Of a stretch of 64,000 nucleotides of DNA, positions 27,716 through 36,702 are shown in pieces. The notes beneath the pieces are model-generated. The model was not told the origin of the DNA. It searched no databases and was given only the letters and a program-made list of their open reading frames with translations. This stretch comes from Paenibacillus polysaccharolyticus (GTDB taxonomy: Bacteria > Bacillota > Bacilli > Paenibacillales > Paenibacillaceae): the NCBI RefSeq assembly GCF_900102085.1, contig NZ_FMVM01000001.1:62001-126000 (forward strand), in the 5' to 3' direction. The position numbers and the translations under genes are program-made. Within the stretch, counting starts at the first letter, position 1. The number at the start of each line of letters is the position of its first letter.

Positions 27716-28678
27716 ATGAATATTGTTAGCGAGATAAATTATGATTACATTTCCGAACGTTTTCCATCTTCTTTTATTGATGATCTTGATGAGTTAGAAC
27801 CCAAAAAAAAAATTATTAAGATATTTACAAAGTACCCCTCTTTAGTTCTACTTGATGGACTAAAGATATTAAAACGATACGAAGAAACTTTTTCTTTGGA
27901 CATAATTTATGATGGAAATTACGATAAAGACAAAGATAGAACTACAGATTTTAAATTATCTAGTACTTTGGATAAAAAGGATTTAGATAAATTTATGTAC
28001 ATATTTACTGCAAGTATTGATGAATACGGATTTAGCAACGTACACGATTCAGAAGAAGATTATACAACTCAAATTAACGATTCCTCTCTTAATCTGGAAA
28101 TAAAACAAAAAAATATTCGCTTTTCTCCGCCTAATATTAAGCTATCTGGAAAATTAATTGGCTCATATCATGACATTTCTATTTCAAACCAATATGAATG
28201 CAAGGCAAATATCGTAATTACTGGTCTAAGTAATAAAGATGTCTGCACACACCAGGATTGGAAAATTAAAATGCTTCTTGCCTTCAATGACTACAGAGAA
28301 AAGAACTATGATGGTATGCTAAAAAACATACATACTTGTTTTGAGTTGTTTTTAAAAACCCAAATTCAAGGTAAACTCGATTTCCATAAACGATGGTCAA
28401 AAGCAATGGTAACGAGCAAACTAACGAAAGAAGATTTGCTAATGAAATCTTCTGAATGGGAAAAAGTTGAAAATAAGTCATCCAGTGATGAAATTTATAG
28501 AAAACAAATAGATAAATATCTAACAATCAAAAAAAAGAGGAATGCTAACAGCCACGAAAAACACATTTCTATCACAAAAAAAGAAGCACAAAATTTCGCT
28601 TATATTTGCATTACTTTTATTTATTCAATCTTGTTACAAGAAAACAAATTTGTTGAACCTTGGATCCAGGGAATATAA
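27716..28678 (+). CDS. HEPN-domain protein (putative RNase)
   Basis: 320 residues. The N-terminal 190 residues form a beta-rich region of unknown family. The C-terminal part (about 200-305) is helical: YDGMLKNIHTCFELFLKTQIQ as the first HEPN helix, then KKRNANSHEKHIS with the R-N-x3-H motif (R-x4-H) that carries the RNase active site in HEPN toxins, then a hydrophobic final helix. The layout resembles ApeA/AbiV-like abortive infection effectors with an N-terminal sensor. No antitoxin is evident. Divergent from the KAP NTPase. Confidence 0.7.
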   Translation: MNIVSEINYDYISERFPSSFIDDLDELEPKKKIIKIFTKYPSLVLLDGLKILKRYEETFSLDIIYDGNYDKDKDRTTDFKLSSTLDKKDLDKFMYIFTASIDEYGFSNVHDSEEDYTTQINDSSLNLEIKQKNIRFSPPNIKLSGKLIGSYHDISISNQYECKANIVITGLSNKDVCTHQDWKIKMLLAFNDYREKNYDGMLKNIHTCFELFLKTQIQGKLDFHKRWSKAMVTSKLTKEDLLMKSSEWEKVENKSSSDEIYRKQIDKYLTIKKKRNANSHEKHISITKKEAQNFAYICITFIYSILLQENKFVEPWIQGI

Positions 28679-28805
28679 GCGTATAGAAACAATCAGAATG
28701 CTTTTATGCTAATTATCGTTGTATTATAGGTTTGACAAAATATAAACACTAAACTATAGATTTGTGAAAAGTACATTTTTAGATCAATTGCAAACGATAT
28801 TTTTT

Positions 28806-28858
28806 AAGAAAGCTCCATCTCCATTGCTCGAATGATAATTATGGTGATGGAGTTTTCT
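28806..28858 (+). terminator. Hairpin between HEPN and metallopeptidase genes
   Basis: AAAGCTCCATC(TCCAT) pairs with (ATGG)TGATGGAGTTTTCTT, ending in T-rich sequence on the plus strand. It can terminate the HEPN gene and possibly the converging metallopeptidase gene. Confidence 0.6.
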
Positions 28859-28906
28859 TAAAACAATTTTTGATATTCTTTGTTAACTCAATAAGTGTTT
28901 GTACAA

Positions 28907-29506
28907 TTAATAATTATCCCTATTTTCCCATTCCAAGAGATAATCCGAAAGATCTCTTGCGGAATCATTGTCAACATTCCCATTAATAATTTGATTTAAT
29001 CTTGAATCTTCCAACCCAGTATATTGAATTAATAGTTCTTTAGCTACTCTAACCGCTTCTCTTTCAATTTCTCTTTCCGCGTAATTCAATTGATTTTGAA
29101 TTTCCATTATCTCGGCTGTTATTTTACCTTGTTCAAATTGTTGTATATGTACATATTCATGAGCGATTGCATTGAATACATAAATTCTAGAGATTAATTC
29201 CATATCATGGGATCTATGAATACGATGAGAAAAAACATCATTTATTCTAGTAACTATTGAACTAACATATATTTCAATCCCAATTATTTCACTGAATAAG
29301 GAAGTAAAGAGTAACGCTCCAAAAGTATCTTGTACTATGTAGCCACCATCACCTTGTTGATAATCTTTTGGAACAATTGGATATTGATCTCTTGTACCCT
29401 CAATGTTGAGTTCGCTCCGCACGAATAAAACAAAATCTTTAAAACTCTCACTTTCAATTATTTCTGTTACTACCATTTCATTTATGTGATTTCCAAAGAA
29501 CCCCAT
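28907..29506 (-). CDS. Predicted zinc metallopeptidase (HExxH)
   Basis: About 199 residues, start set at ATG 29506 (MGFFGNHINE) because GAAAGG directly abuts the upstream ATG. The motif AIAHEYVHIQQF (HEYVH) is a zinc-metallopeptidase signature. The following EREIEREAVRVA supplies a possible third ligand Glu in a gluzincin-like arrangement. There is no signal peptide, so it is cytosolic. An N-terminal region of about 100 residues is unassigned. It is transcribed toward the HEPN gene. Role unknown; self-cleaving or activating proteases do occur in defence islands. Confidence 0.65.
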   Translation of the reverse strand: MGFFGNHINEMVVTEIIESESFKDFVLFVRSELNIEGTRDQYPIVPKDYQQGDGGYIVQDTFGALLFTSLFSEIIGIEIYVSSIVTRINDVFSHRIHRSHDMELISRIYVFNAIAHEYVHIQQFEQGKITAEIMEIQNQLNYAEREIEREAVRVAKELLIQYTGLEDSRLNQIINGNVDNDSARDLSDYLLEWENRDNY

Positions 29507-29592
29507 GATTATCATCCTTTCAAAAGATTATAGCTCAACACCTTGAATACAATGGAATGATAGTATTGGTTCCTGGTTGTGATTTCATCCCA

Positions 29593-30177
29593 TCATATAT
29601 TATTTATATTAAATTTGTTCAATTCGGGTTCATCATTCCAGACTCTACCATGTTTCGGATTCCCACTCTCGTTCAATCCCCCAACACAAAAAACTTTTGA
29701 TTTTTTTGAGAGCAACATTACTTTCAGTTTCTTTTTACGCTCTTTGAAATTAGACTCATCTACTCCTAGGCAATCACCATAAGCAAGTATAATTATATCC
29801 ACTTTCTCTAAAACCTCTTGAATCCAAAGATCATTCTCTAATTTATTTAAGATATCATTTGACTTCCCAGCCAAATTAGATGGATTATTATCAACATATG
29901 ACCACAAATTTAGACAATGAACAACATCATATTCGCGCTTTCCGCACCAACAGAGCACTTTTCCGATTGTGGAATCTGCTTTCCAGTGTCCTTGTCTAGT
30001 AATGTCAGTCCAATTTGTGGAAGAACCATTCATTTGAATCACTGCAACACTCTTTTTCTTTTTTTTCTTTTTATTTTTAAGGCGAAACTCTAGTCCATAA
30101 CGGTGACTACCTAAAATATATATATAACCTTTGGGTTCTACATGAACTAAATTATATAGCTTTCTAGCTTCAGACAA
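29593..30177 (-). CDS. DUF1643-like protein
   Basis: 194 residues starting with TTG 30177 behind AAGGAGGAG. The order SVAVIQMNGSS ... DSTIGKVLCW ... VVHCLNLWSYVDNNPSNL ... DIIILAYGDC ... VFCVGGLNESGNPKHGRVW follows the DUF1643 pattern (N-P-S-x-A, D-x-T-x-x-R, NL.a.R.T.P..L, LG.T..G.P.HP) with divergent residues. DUF1643 proteins are of unknown activity and often accompany mobile elements. An A-rich stretch encodes eight consecutive Lys (residues about 35-42), a possible slippage site. Confidence 0.6.
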   Translation of the reverse strand: MSEARKLYNLVHVEPKGYIYILGSHRYGLEFRLKNKKKKKKKSVAVIQMNGSSTNWTDITRQGHWKADSTIGKVLCWCGKREYDVVHCLNLWSYVDNNPSNLAGKSNDILNKLENDLWIQEVLEKVDIIILAYGDCLGVDESNFKERKKKLKVMLLSKKSKVFCVGGLNESGNPKHGRVWNDEPELNKFNINNI

Positions 30178-30281
30178 AGCTACTCCTCCTTAATTGTTTT
30201 CCTAATAAGTAGTTGAACTACTTATTAAAAAACGCATCTCATGACCAACCATCGCTAAGGGCACCTATTTAGCAAATACCT

Positions 30282-31529
30282 TCAATCTTCATATTGCTGA
30301 TTTTTTTTTCTTACATATTTTTTGATTCTGCGATCCCAAGAAAAAATCCACAAACGGAATTGAGGGAAAACTCCAAAAAATATGAGAACTAGAAGCGATA
30401 AGACGCTGATTGATATGTGTGTAATAAACCAAGCCTTACTTTGAGGAAAATTTTTCATAGCTGAGTTATTTATGAAGATTAACTTAAGTGATGCATAAGC
30501 AGACAATATAACTGTAATAATGATAGGCACGATTTTAATTACTTCATTAATTAAAGATGTTTTAACTTTTTGAGTTAATATGCGGTGCTTAGCTGCCTTT
30601 TTATCAATCCATATTTGCAAATGATTTAAATGATAGGATAACTTACTATCTAAAGATTTTATACCGTTCTGAAAGGAGTGCATTTCAATACGATCTCCAT
30701 TTATGACTTGAAACACTTTTTTGTTTTCAGTTTCATTTATGAAACAGTCTTTGATTATACTTTCAGGGAATAAGTATTCTGTACTTTCAGGTCGAAATAA
30801 CTCTTGTTGGTTAATTCGGGTATAACCAAGCTCTACTAAATACATACCAACGAGTCTATATACTTCTTCTCGGTAGTTTTTCTCTAAGTCTGAAGGAATG
30901 TTTATATATGCATATAACTTAGATATAATTGGCTTGCTGTGTTCATTTAACCAATTAAAAAATCTGACTGCAGCTGACTGCTCTTGCAGAGGTACCGACC
31001 ACATTATATAGTTTTGCTCTTTAATAGGTAGTTCTCCAATAAAAGAAACGTATATTGAATCTGATTGACCTTGCTGGTAGTCTGAATCTTCTATATCTTT
31101 AACAATCAAGTTAATCTTAACTGTGTCCATACCAATATCTATTGGAAAGTGATAATAATCAGATTGTCTTTCCATTTTGTTGAGATCATCCGGTTGTAAT
31201 GTTTTCCCTGAGCGGTGGTAGATGGTGACCATCCAACATATTACAAGCGCCTTAGTATCAATTGTTCCTACGAGCAATTTTGTTTGTTTCACACTTTCAT
31301 TTTCATTCTCATCTATGATGATTTCAGTCTTTTCCATTTCCTGCTCATTCAAAATCCCCTTAACCCGCAGTGGTTCTAAAGCATCTCGAGGCTCAATTTC
31401 CATCAATTGAGTCCAAGGAGTTTTCAACGATGAAATATCTCGAAACTGTTGATGTTTTCCAAATTCATTCAAAATATTGTCGAGATATTCTATTTCCGAC
31501 TCCGACAATATTAAATCATCAATAAACAT
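30282..31529 (-). CDS. Membrane-anchored unknown protein, third gene of histone-fold operon
   Basis: About 415 residues. The ATG at 31529 (MFIDDLILSE) is preferred because it follows GAAGGACG and abuts the upstream stop; an earlier start at 31565 would overlap that gene by 35 bp. A soluble N-terminal region (about 1-320) of no recognised family is followed by two transmembrane helices near the C-terminus (IIKIVPIIITVILSAYASL and ISVLSLLVLIFFGVFPQF) and a basic cytoplasmic tail. Third in a three-gene operon, which suggests it delivers the system's activity at the membrane. This role is inference only. Confidence 0.7.
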   Translation of the reverse strand: MFIDDLILSESEIEYLDNILNEFGKHQQFRDISSLKTPWTQLMEIEPRDALEPLRVKGILNEQEMEKTEIIIDENENESVKQTKLLVGTIDTKALVICWMVTIYHRSGKTLQPDDLNKMERQSDYYHFPIDIGMDTVKINLIVKDIEDSDYQQGQSDSIYVSFIGELPIKEQNYIMWSVPLQEQSAAVRFFNWLNEHSKPIISKLYAYINIPSDLEKNYREEVYRLVGMYLVELGYTRINQQELFRPESTEYLFPESIIKDCFINETENKKVFQVINGDRIEMHSFQNGIKSLDSKLSYHLNHLQIWIDKKAAKHRILTQKVKTSLINEVIKIVPIIITVILSAYASLKLIFINNSAMKNFPQSKAWFITHISISVLSLLVLIFFGVFPQFRLWIFSWDRRIKKYVRKKNQQYED

Positions 31530-31530
31530 A

Positions 31531-32919
31531 CTATTCGTCCTTCTGAAGATGCTCGTATTGACCAATTAAATCCACTGCATCTCCGGTTGATTGGGCAGCT
31601 AAAAACTGCAAAATCTGAACAGTTTTCCGTGCAATAGTCTCGCTTTTTGAACGATTCATTCTTTTGATTACTGTAAAGTAGTCTGTGTAGTATGCATATA
31701 AGTTGGAGTAATTACTGGAAGATGATTGTAAATGTTCATCAGGTAGGATCTTCTTCTCATCATTCAATAAATGCCCAATATTAAATATCACCGTGCTAAC
31801 CAACTTAATTTCCCGGTGATCCATTGGCTTTCCTCTGTACTCATTCACAACTCTCGATAAGTCATCTTTTATTGCCGTAATTCGTCGTGTGCGATGCGAA
31901 GGTAATGCTGCGGGAGAAATTTTTTTATATAGAGCTTCTATTTGAGTCGACATATCTTTATAATATTTTTCGGACAATACAACCCATTCAATATCCAGAA
32001 TAATCCTATCCAGTACATCCGGTAAGACAAAGGTATCAATAATTAACTTACCATCCTCAGATATTTTTAAATTCACTCTGTGACCTTCGACTACACAAGT
32101 TGTGTTAAGTTCACTAATTGTAAGTGAGTCATTACTTTGTATGGACTTCACCAAAGGATTCTCATAATTTATTTCATTAAGCCCGTGAATGATAAATCGA
32201 AGATCATCATCAGATCGATATCTTGGGGAAGACACGAGACCCTTTAATCTTAATTGAATCATAATCAATTGAGCCTCGTCTAATAATATCTCTTCAATTT
32301 TTGGATCGTATGGTATAAAAAGTAGATAAATTACTTTAACTAAATCCTTAGACTGCCGGGTTGTACCGTTTGGATTAAAAAGCGCTATAATTCCAGAGCC
32401 GAAATAGTAGCGTGCTTCAACATATTCTGCGTTAATTTCCCTAATAGGCACTGGTTCGTGTACAATTATTGAGTCTTCTATACGAAATTTAAAATCAAGA
32501 TATGCTTCTCTATATGCTACTTCTTCAATAAATAAATCATATTTCAAATTTGGATTGAAACTATCAATTTCAGTTATATTTCGGTTAATTAAACTGTTAA
32601 TACGACTTCGAATTTCGTCTGTTACTGTTAAAGGAGCTGCCTTAGATCGATACAACTTTATATTCATTCTATCCCCTTTACGTCCGTATTCATCAAACAC
32701 CGGTCGTATAACGGTATGTAAGCGATCAATATCTAGTTGATATGCCTGAGATAAACCTGTGTAGCAATTACTTTTATTCGCCTCCACGTTTTCAGTATCT
32801 TCCTCGTCTAAACTATTAGCGTATTCTTTAAATACAGAAATAAAATCTGGAGCATAGATTCGTTCATACATATCTTTCACGGAATATTCTGACCGGAAGA
32901 AAAACGTTCTGGATGACAT
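31531..32919 (-). CDS. Unknown cytosolic protein, second gene of histone-fold operon
   Basis: 462 residues, ATG 32919 with GGAGG 8 nt upstream, starting 2 bp after the stop of the histone-fold gene. No family is recognised. It has no signal or membrane segment; it reads as an alpha/beta protein with a helical C-terminal third (about 340-460) rich in charged residues. I see no catalytic motif. Tight packing with the genes on each side shows it belongs to one functional unit. It may form a complex with the small histone-fold protein. Confidence 0.7.
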   Translation of the reverse strand: MSSRTFFFRSEYSVKDMYERIYAPDFISVFKEYANSLDEEDTENVEANKSNCYTGLSQAYQLDIDRLHTVIRPVFDEYGRKGDRMNIKLYRSKAAPLTVTDEIRSRINSLINRNITEIDSFNPNLKYDLFIEEVAYREAYLDFKFRIEDSIIVHEPVPIREINAEYVEARYYFGSGIIALFNPNGTTRQSKDLVKVIYLLFIPYDPKIEEILLDEAQLIMIQLRLKGLVSSPRYRSDDDLRFIIHGLNEINYENPLVKSIQSNDSLTISELNTTCVVEGHRVNLKISEDGKLIIDTFVLPDVLDRIILDIEWVVLSEKYYKDMSTQIEALYKKISPAALPSHRTRRITAIKDDLSRVVNEYRGKPMDHREIKLVSTVIFNIGHLLNDEKKILPDEHLQSSSSNYSNLYAYYTDYFTVIKRMNRSKSETIARKTVQILQFLAAQSTGDAVDLIGQYEHLQKDE

Positions 32920-32921
32920 TT

Positions 32922-33311
32922 TTAAACCTCCATATGCCGCACCAAAGAGGATTGAGCTACAATTTTTAATTGCTCCTTTTGGTTATCTAATTCAAGGATG
33001 ATCTTATCTATGAATTCATGTGGTTGCATCAATTCTTCATAAGCGGTTTGCAAATCAGAATCATAGATTGTCGACCGTCCTTGACTTGCACATACCTCTT
33101 CAGCTCGTTTCACTAGCATGATTGTTATTTGTTCTAATTGTGCCATTAACATATCCTTCGCACCATTAGTTACTCGTGATGATGTTTTTGTACGAACAAA
33201 TTTTGAAAGAGTTCCTTTACGGGATACCCGAATTGCCCCATCATCTTCTTCATGCTCAAACTCCTCTTCATCTAACGATTGATATTCTTCTGCCTCAACA
33301 TTATATGCCAT
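32922..33311 (-). CDS. Histone-fold-like small protein
   Basis: 129 residues. An acidic N-terminal tail (about 5-25) and a basic stretch (28-44, RVSRKGTLSKFVRTKTSSR) precede a three-helix region (about 45-95). That region reads SRVTNGAKDMLMAQ, then LVKRAEEVCASQ, then GRSTIYDSDLQTAYEEL. The pattern R-V-x3-A ... L-x3-A ... G-R-x-T-I-x3-D-L-x2-A matches archaeal/eukaryotic histone folds, including the G-R-x-T-(I/V) loop and D-(L/I)-x2-A. It could bind DNA, or be a CENP/TAF-like protein-protein module. First gene of the operon, start ATG 33311 behind AAGGGGAG. Confidence 0.65.
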   Translation of the reverse strand: MAYNVEAEEYQSLDEEEFEHEEDDGAIRVSRKGTLSKFVRTKTSSRVTNGAKDMLMAQLEQITIMLVKRAEEVCASQGRSTIYDSDLQTAYEELMQPHEFIDKIILELDNQKEQLKIVAQSSLVRHMEV

Positions 33312-33629
33312 TAATATGCTCCCCTTTTAATTGGCTTCTCGTATGCTACAAAGAATTGATATATTAAGCAAATATGATATCTTAAATTATATCAGATCTG
33401 CTATTTTCCAACAATATCCTGCAGAAACCCATATATTTCATATGATTAACAGAAACGTTTAGCTAGCAAACAGATCGTCTTTGCCAGTTGGCTTGTATAT
33501 ATTTATCAGCAAGAAGAAATTCTTGACTTGATAGGAGTAATTCACCATGTTTTATGATAACATCGGATTAAATCATCAAACACAGGTCATACAAATACTG
33601 GATATTATAAAATACTTAGGAGGTAATAC
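33312..33629. other. Intergenic region upstream of two divergent units
   Basis: 318 AT-rich bp between the histone-fold operon (minus) and the GmrSD-like gene (plus, ribosome site TAGGAGGTAA). It should hold two promoters. I could not assign boxes firmly and saw no repeats. Confidence 0.5.
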
Positions 33630-35408
33630 ATGAAAGCCGAAGCACGATCGCTTACTTTCTTGGCAAATGAAGGGGAGGTTAAGATTCCATTCTTCCAACG
33701 TGCATATGTATGGAACGAGAACAATTGGGAAGAACTCATTTCGGAGCTATTGCAAAGCAGCAAAAGTCACTTCTTGGGATCGCTGGTTCTTAAACAAATA
33801 GAAATACAAAGTGGAAGTACAAAGCAAGTACTCGTAATTGACGGGCAACAACGTCTAACAACTTTGAGTATTCTTCTTCGAGCGCTATTCGACAGTTTTG
33901 ACACATTATTGCAGGAAAAGTGTCAGCAAGATGGGAAATTTGACGCTTGTCTTTTCTACAAAAAAGATATGTTTGATGATGACCTGCTCGTTAAGATTGA
34001 ACATTCCAAAATTGATAAAAAGTATTATCAACAGGTCATTAGAGGCGAGATTGTAGCAGATACTATCGACTTACATACTTGCAACAGCAATATCCTGAAA
34101 TGCTATAAATTCTTCGTTGATAGACTTGTTAATGTCTCACTCAAAGATCGACAAACACTTTTCAACGACTTACTGAGCTCAACTAACAGTATTCTGGTTG
34201 TTATTGACCTAACAGAAGATGATGATGAACAAGCTATTTTTGATACAATTAATAGCGCAGGCATGCGTCTAAGTAGTGCCGACATTGTAAAAAATGTCCT
34301 CTTCCAGCGGGCGTTTGAGCTACTCGGTAACCAAGAAGATGTAGAAACTTTATACCACGATTCTTGGGAATCTGTATTTGCAAACGATGAACAATCGATT
34401 ACATTCTGGGATACGGCTCGCTCAACTGGACGTATGATGCGTGATAATATTGAATTATTACTTCACTCCATTGCTGTGATAGAGGGCTTCTTCGATCCCG
34501 AGAAACACTCCTTGTCTGATCTCTCTAACATATATAAAGAGCATATTAGAAGGCTTGATAAGAATGAGTTAACAAAGTTTATAAGAACCATTTCAGAATT
34601 TGCTAAACTTTACAGAGAGAAAATTATCGTATTTGAAAATAGCGACTTATTTGGCTTCACAGATTATAACAAACGACTCTTCCATGTTCTTAGTGTCTGT
34701 GATGTATCTACGTTCCATCCTTATATTCTTTTCCTATATCGCAAGTATGAGGGCAACGAAACTGAACTTGCAGTGTCACTGAAAAAGTTAGAGACACTCG
34801 TTATACGCAGAACAGTTTGCAAATTAGAAACGAAAAATTACAACAAGCTATGTAAAGAATTAATTTCGGATTCCTCTAAAATAGATATTCTATTAGCAGA
34901 AGTGACCGATAATGATGTAAGTAACGGGCTGATGTCCATCAGCAATAAGCACGCAGCATTATTGTTATTCTGGGTCGAGTTGTTCCGACGTAAAAACGAC
35001 AATCGCTATGATAGAGATGAGTTAAAATACACTTACACTTTGGAGCATCTACTCCCTCAGAAGTGGGAAGAGCACTGGAGAAATGTGCCTATCATCGATG
35101 AGGATGGACAATCGATAACAGATTGGGAAGAAGCCAAGAAATATCGTTATAAGCTTATCTACAGTATAGGTAACATGACTCTGTTAAAAAGTTCACTTAA
35201 CTCATCACTCCGTAATTATGAGTTCAAACGCAAAATTGAAGGTGAAGGACGAAAGCGCGGGATCAAGCATTATGCTGAACTTGGAATAACCAAGTTGGAT
35301 ATAATTGCTTATTACGAAACAGGGGATCTTTCGTGGAACGAAATTAAAATACGAGAACGAACTAAACAAATCACAGAAGATGTTCTTAAAATCTGGAGTA
35401 ACATATAA
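33630..35408 (+). CDS. GmrSD-like DUF262/DUF1524 protein
   Basis: 592 residues. The N-terminal DUF262 domain begins with KIPFFQRAYVWNENNWEELI and carries VIDGQQRLTTL (about residues 72-82), the nucleotide-binding/hydrolysis motif of GmrS and DndB-like ParB-fold proteins. A helical middle precedes the C-terminal DUF1524 HNH region with YTLEHLLPQKWEEHW and IGNMTLLKSSLNSSL, the presumed nuclease. Fused S and D parts are the usual form in type IV restriction enzymes that attack modified phage DNA (GmrSD, BrxU). No methylase is adjacent, consistent with type IV. The terminator follows at 35419. Confidence 0.85.
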   Translation: MKAEARSLTFLANEGEVKIPFFQRAYVWNENNWEELISELLQSSKSHFLGSLVLKQIEIQSGSTKQVLVIDGQQRLTTLSILLRALFDSFDTLLQEKCQQDGKFDACLFYKKDMFDDDLLVKIEHSKIDKKYYQQVIRGEIVADTIDLHTCNSNILKCYKFFVDRLVNVSLKDRQTLFNDLLSSTNSILVVIDLTEDDDEQAIFDTINSAGMRLSSADIVKNVLFQRAFELLGNQEDVETLYHDSWESVFANDEQSITFWDTARSTGRMMRDNIELLLHSIAVIEGFFDPEKHSLSDLSNIYKEHIRRLDKNELTKFIRTISEFAKLYREKIIVFENSDLFGFTDYNKRLFHVLSVCDVSTFHPYILFLYRKYEGNETELAVSLKKLETLVIRRTVCKLETKNYNKLCKELISDSSKIDILLAEVTDNDVSNGLMSISNKHAALLLFWVELFRRKNDNRYDRDELKYTYTLEHLLPQKWEEHWRNVPIIDEDGQSITDWEEAKKYRYKLIYSIGNMTLLKSSLNSSLRNYEFKRKIEGEGRKRGIKHYAELGITKLDIIAYYETGDLSWNEIKIRERTKQITEDVLKIWSNI

Positions 35409-35418
35409 AAGGGGTTAC

Positions 35419-35478
35419 ATTCAATAATTTAAAAGGGTTATCTCTAAAACTAGAGATGACCCTTTTAAATTATTGAAT
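35419..35478. terminator. 60-bp near-perfect inverted repeat after GmrSD-like gene
   Basis: ATTCAATAATTTAAAAGGGT... pairs with ...ACCCTTTTAAATTATTGAAT around AAAAC. It is a strong hairpin 10 bp past the stop. T-runs within the arms give termination potential in both directions. Confidence 0.75.
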
Positions 35479-35567
35479 GAGTTAGCTGTTTTAAGAACTC
35501 TTGTATAATGGATAAATTGTATAAAGAGTTACTATGTATCAATAACCAGGGCTTTCTACTGTAAATT

Positions 35568-35975
35568 TTAATCATCATAATACATTACTGATCTTCGATC
35601 AGCATCGAGAATAATTATTGTGGAAATAAATACATATCCCAACAGTAAAAATATTGAATTAGACGGATTGTATATATAAGTTCCTTCCACTTTTAATGCG
35701 TATAGAACAGGAGGCACACTAACAAAAGCCAAAACCCCAAATACAAATGAGATGTATGCAGCTGTAGAAAAACGATTAACTTTAAAAAAATGAATTAGTA
35801 TTGTAAAAACCAAGTTGATAGAACACACCCAAAAACCAAGTGAACCATCATTAAAGATCGCATTTACCACCAAGAAAAACATATTAACAATAGCACTTAA
35901 TATTATATAGTAGTATCCTTCAAACATTTTCTTCTCCATTACGCCTTTATCTATTAAACGCCTAATAAATTGCAA
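35568..35975 (-). CDS. Small membrane protein, four helices
   Basis: About 135 residues; TTG 35975 is preferred as start because GGAGGTG, a good ribosome site, lies within the first codons of the longer frame that begins at 35996. Four hydrophobic segments (YYIILSAIVNMFFLVVNAIF, FWVCSINLVFTILIHFF, YISFVFGVLAFVSV, SIFLLLGYVFISTIIIL) span nearly the whole protein. No family recognised. It follows another small membrane protein by about 50 bp, probably in one operon. Confidence 0.65.
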   Translation of the reverse strand: MQFIRRLIDKGVMEKKMFEGYYYIILSAIVNMFFLVVNAIFNDGSLGFWVCSINLVFTILIHFFKVNRFSTAAYISFVFGVLAFVSVPPVLYALKVEGTYIYNPSNSIFLLLGYVFISTIIILDADRRSVMYYDD

Positions 35976-36028
35976 ATCCTTAACACCTCCACTCAACGGA
36001 TTCAGTGAGGTGTTAAGATTTCATTTAA

Positions 36029-36466
36029 TTAATTTCTTCTCATGCCGACTCCAATTATCGTAATCAATACTCCAAATGAAACTGTATCAAGAATGCTAGT
36101 ATCTACATTGTTTTCAAAGTAATCTTTATACATGTACGATAAAGCCCAAATCATAAAAAAAGATATTACAGCTAATATTTGAAAACCCGTCTGAAACCAT
36201 TCCTTCTTTTTATTTTCACTGAGCATGATCAGTTCGCCAAGTGACCAAAATAGAGCTGCTAGAGAAAAAGCTGTTGTAATGGGCTTAGGAACAGGAACTC
36301 CAGCAAAACTAAATGCAATCGCAAGTAATATTACCGCTACACCTGCTAATACAAATACGTTGTACTTCTCTTTTTCCTTTATATAATTAGTGATTAGTCT
36401 CTTTGTAATTATTGTTACGACACAAAAAAATACTAAGATGATTCCAATTGTGGACAATATACTCAC
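36029..36466 (-). CDS. Small membrane protein
   Basis: 145 residues, GTG 36466 preceded by AGGTGGAG. Four or five hydrophobic helices (ISTIGIILVFFCVVTIITK-like N-terminus, NVFVLAGVAVILLAIAFSFAG, ITTAFSLAALFWSLGELIM, ILAVISFFMIWALSYMY, SFGVLITIIGVGM). No recognised family. It forms a two-gene unit with the next membrane protein. It lies between two defence-type genes but has no assigned role. Confidence 0.65.
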   Translation of the reverse strand: MSILSTIGIILVFFCVVTIITKRLITNYIKEKEKYNVFVLAGVAVILLAIAFSFAGVPVPKPITTAFSLAALFWSLGELIMLSENKKKEWFQTGFQILAVISFFMIWALSYMYKDYFENNVDTSILDTVSFGVLITIIGVGMRRN

Positions 36467-36702
36467 TCATCGCTCCACCTTTCCTACTTTATTCTTAGTG
36501 TAGTTATAATTTTGACGATATCAACAACCTGGCTACTGTTAAGTAAATTATTTCTCTGCCTTGAAGGAACCTCTCTATTATTGAGTTCGTGTTGGATAAT
36601 TTTACGCAGGCATTTGTAGTGTAGTCTTAACAACATAAGTCAATGAATACATTTTAATTCGTGAGTTTAATTTGCATTGCTCATATCTGGATTATTATAA
36701 TT

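Noticed and set aside
30203..30227. Palindrome TAATAAGTAG ... CTACTTATTA as a terminator of the histone-fold operon
   Set aside because: No T-run on the correct side and very AT-rich; could be chance.
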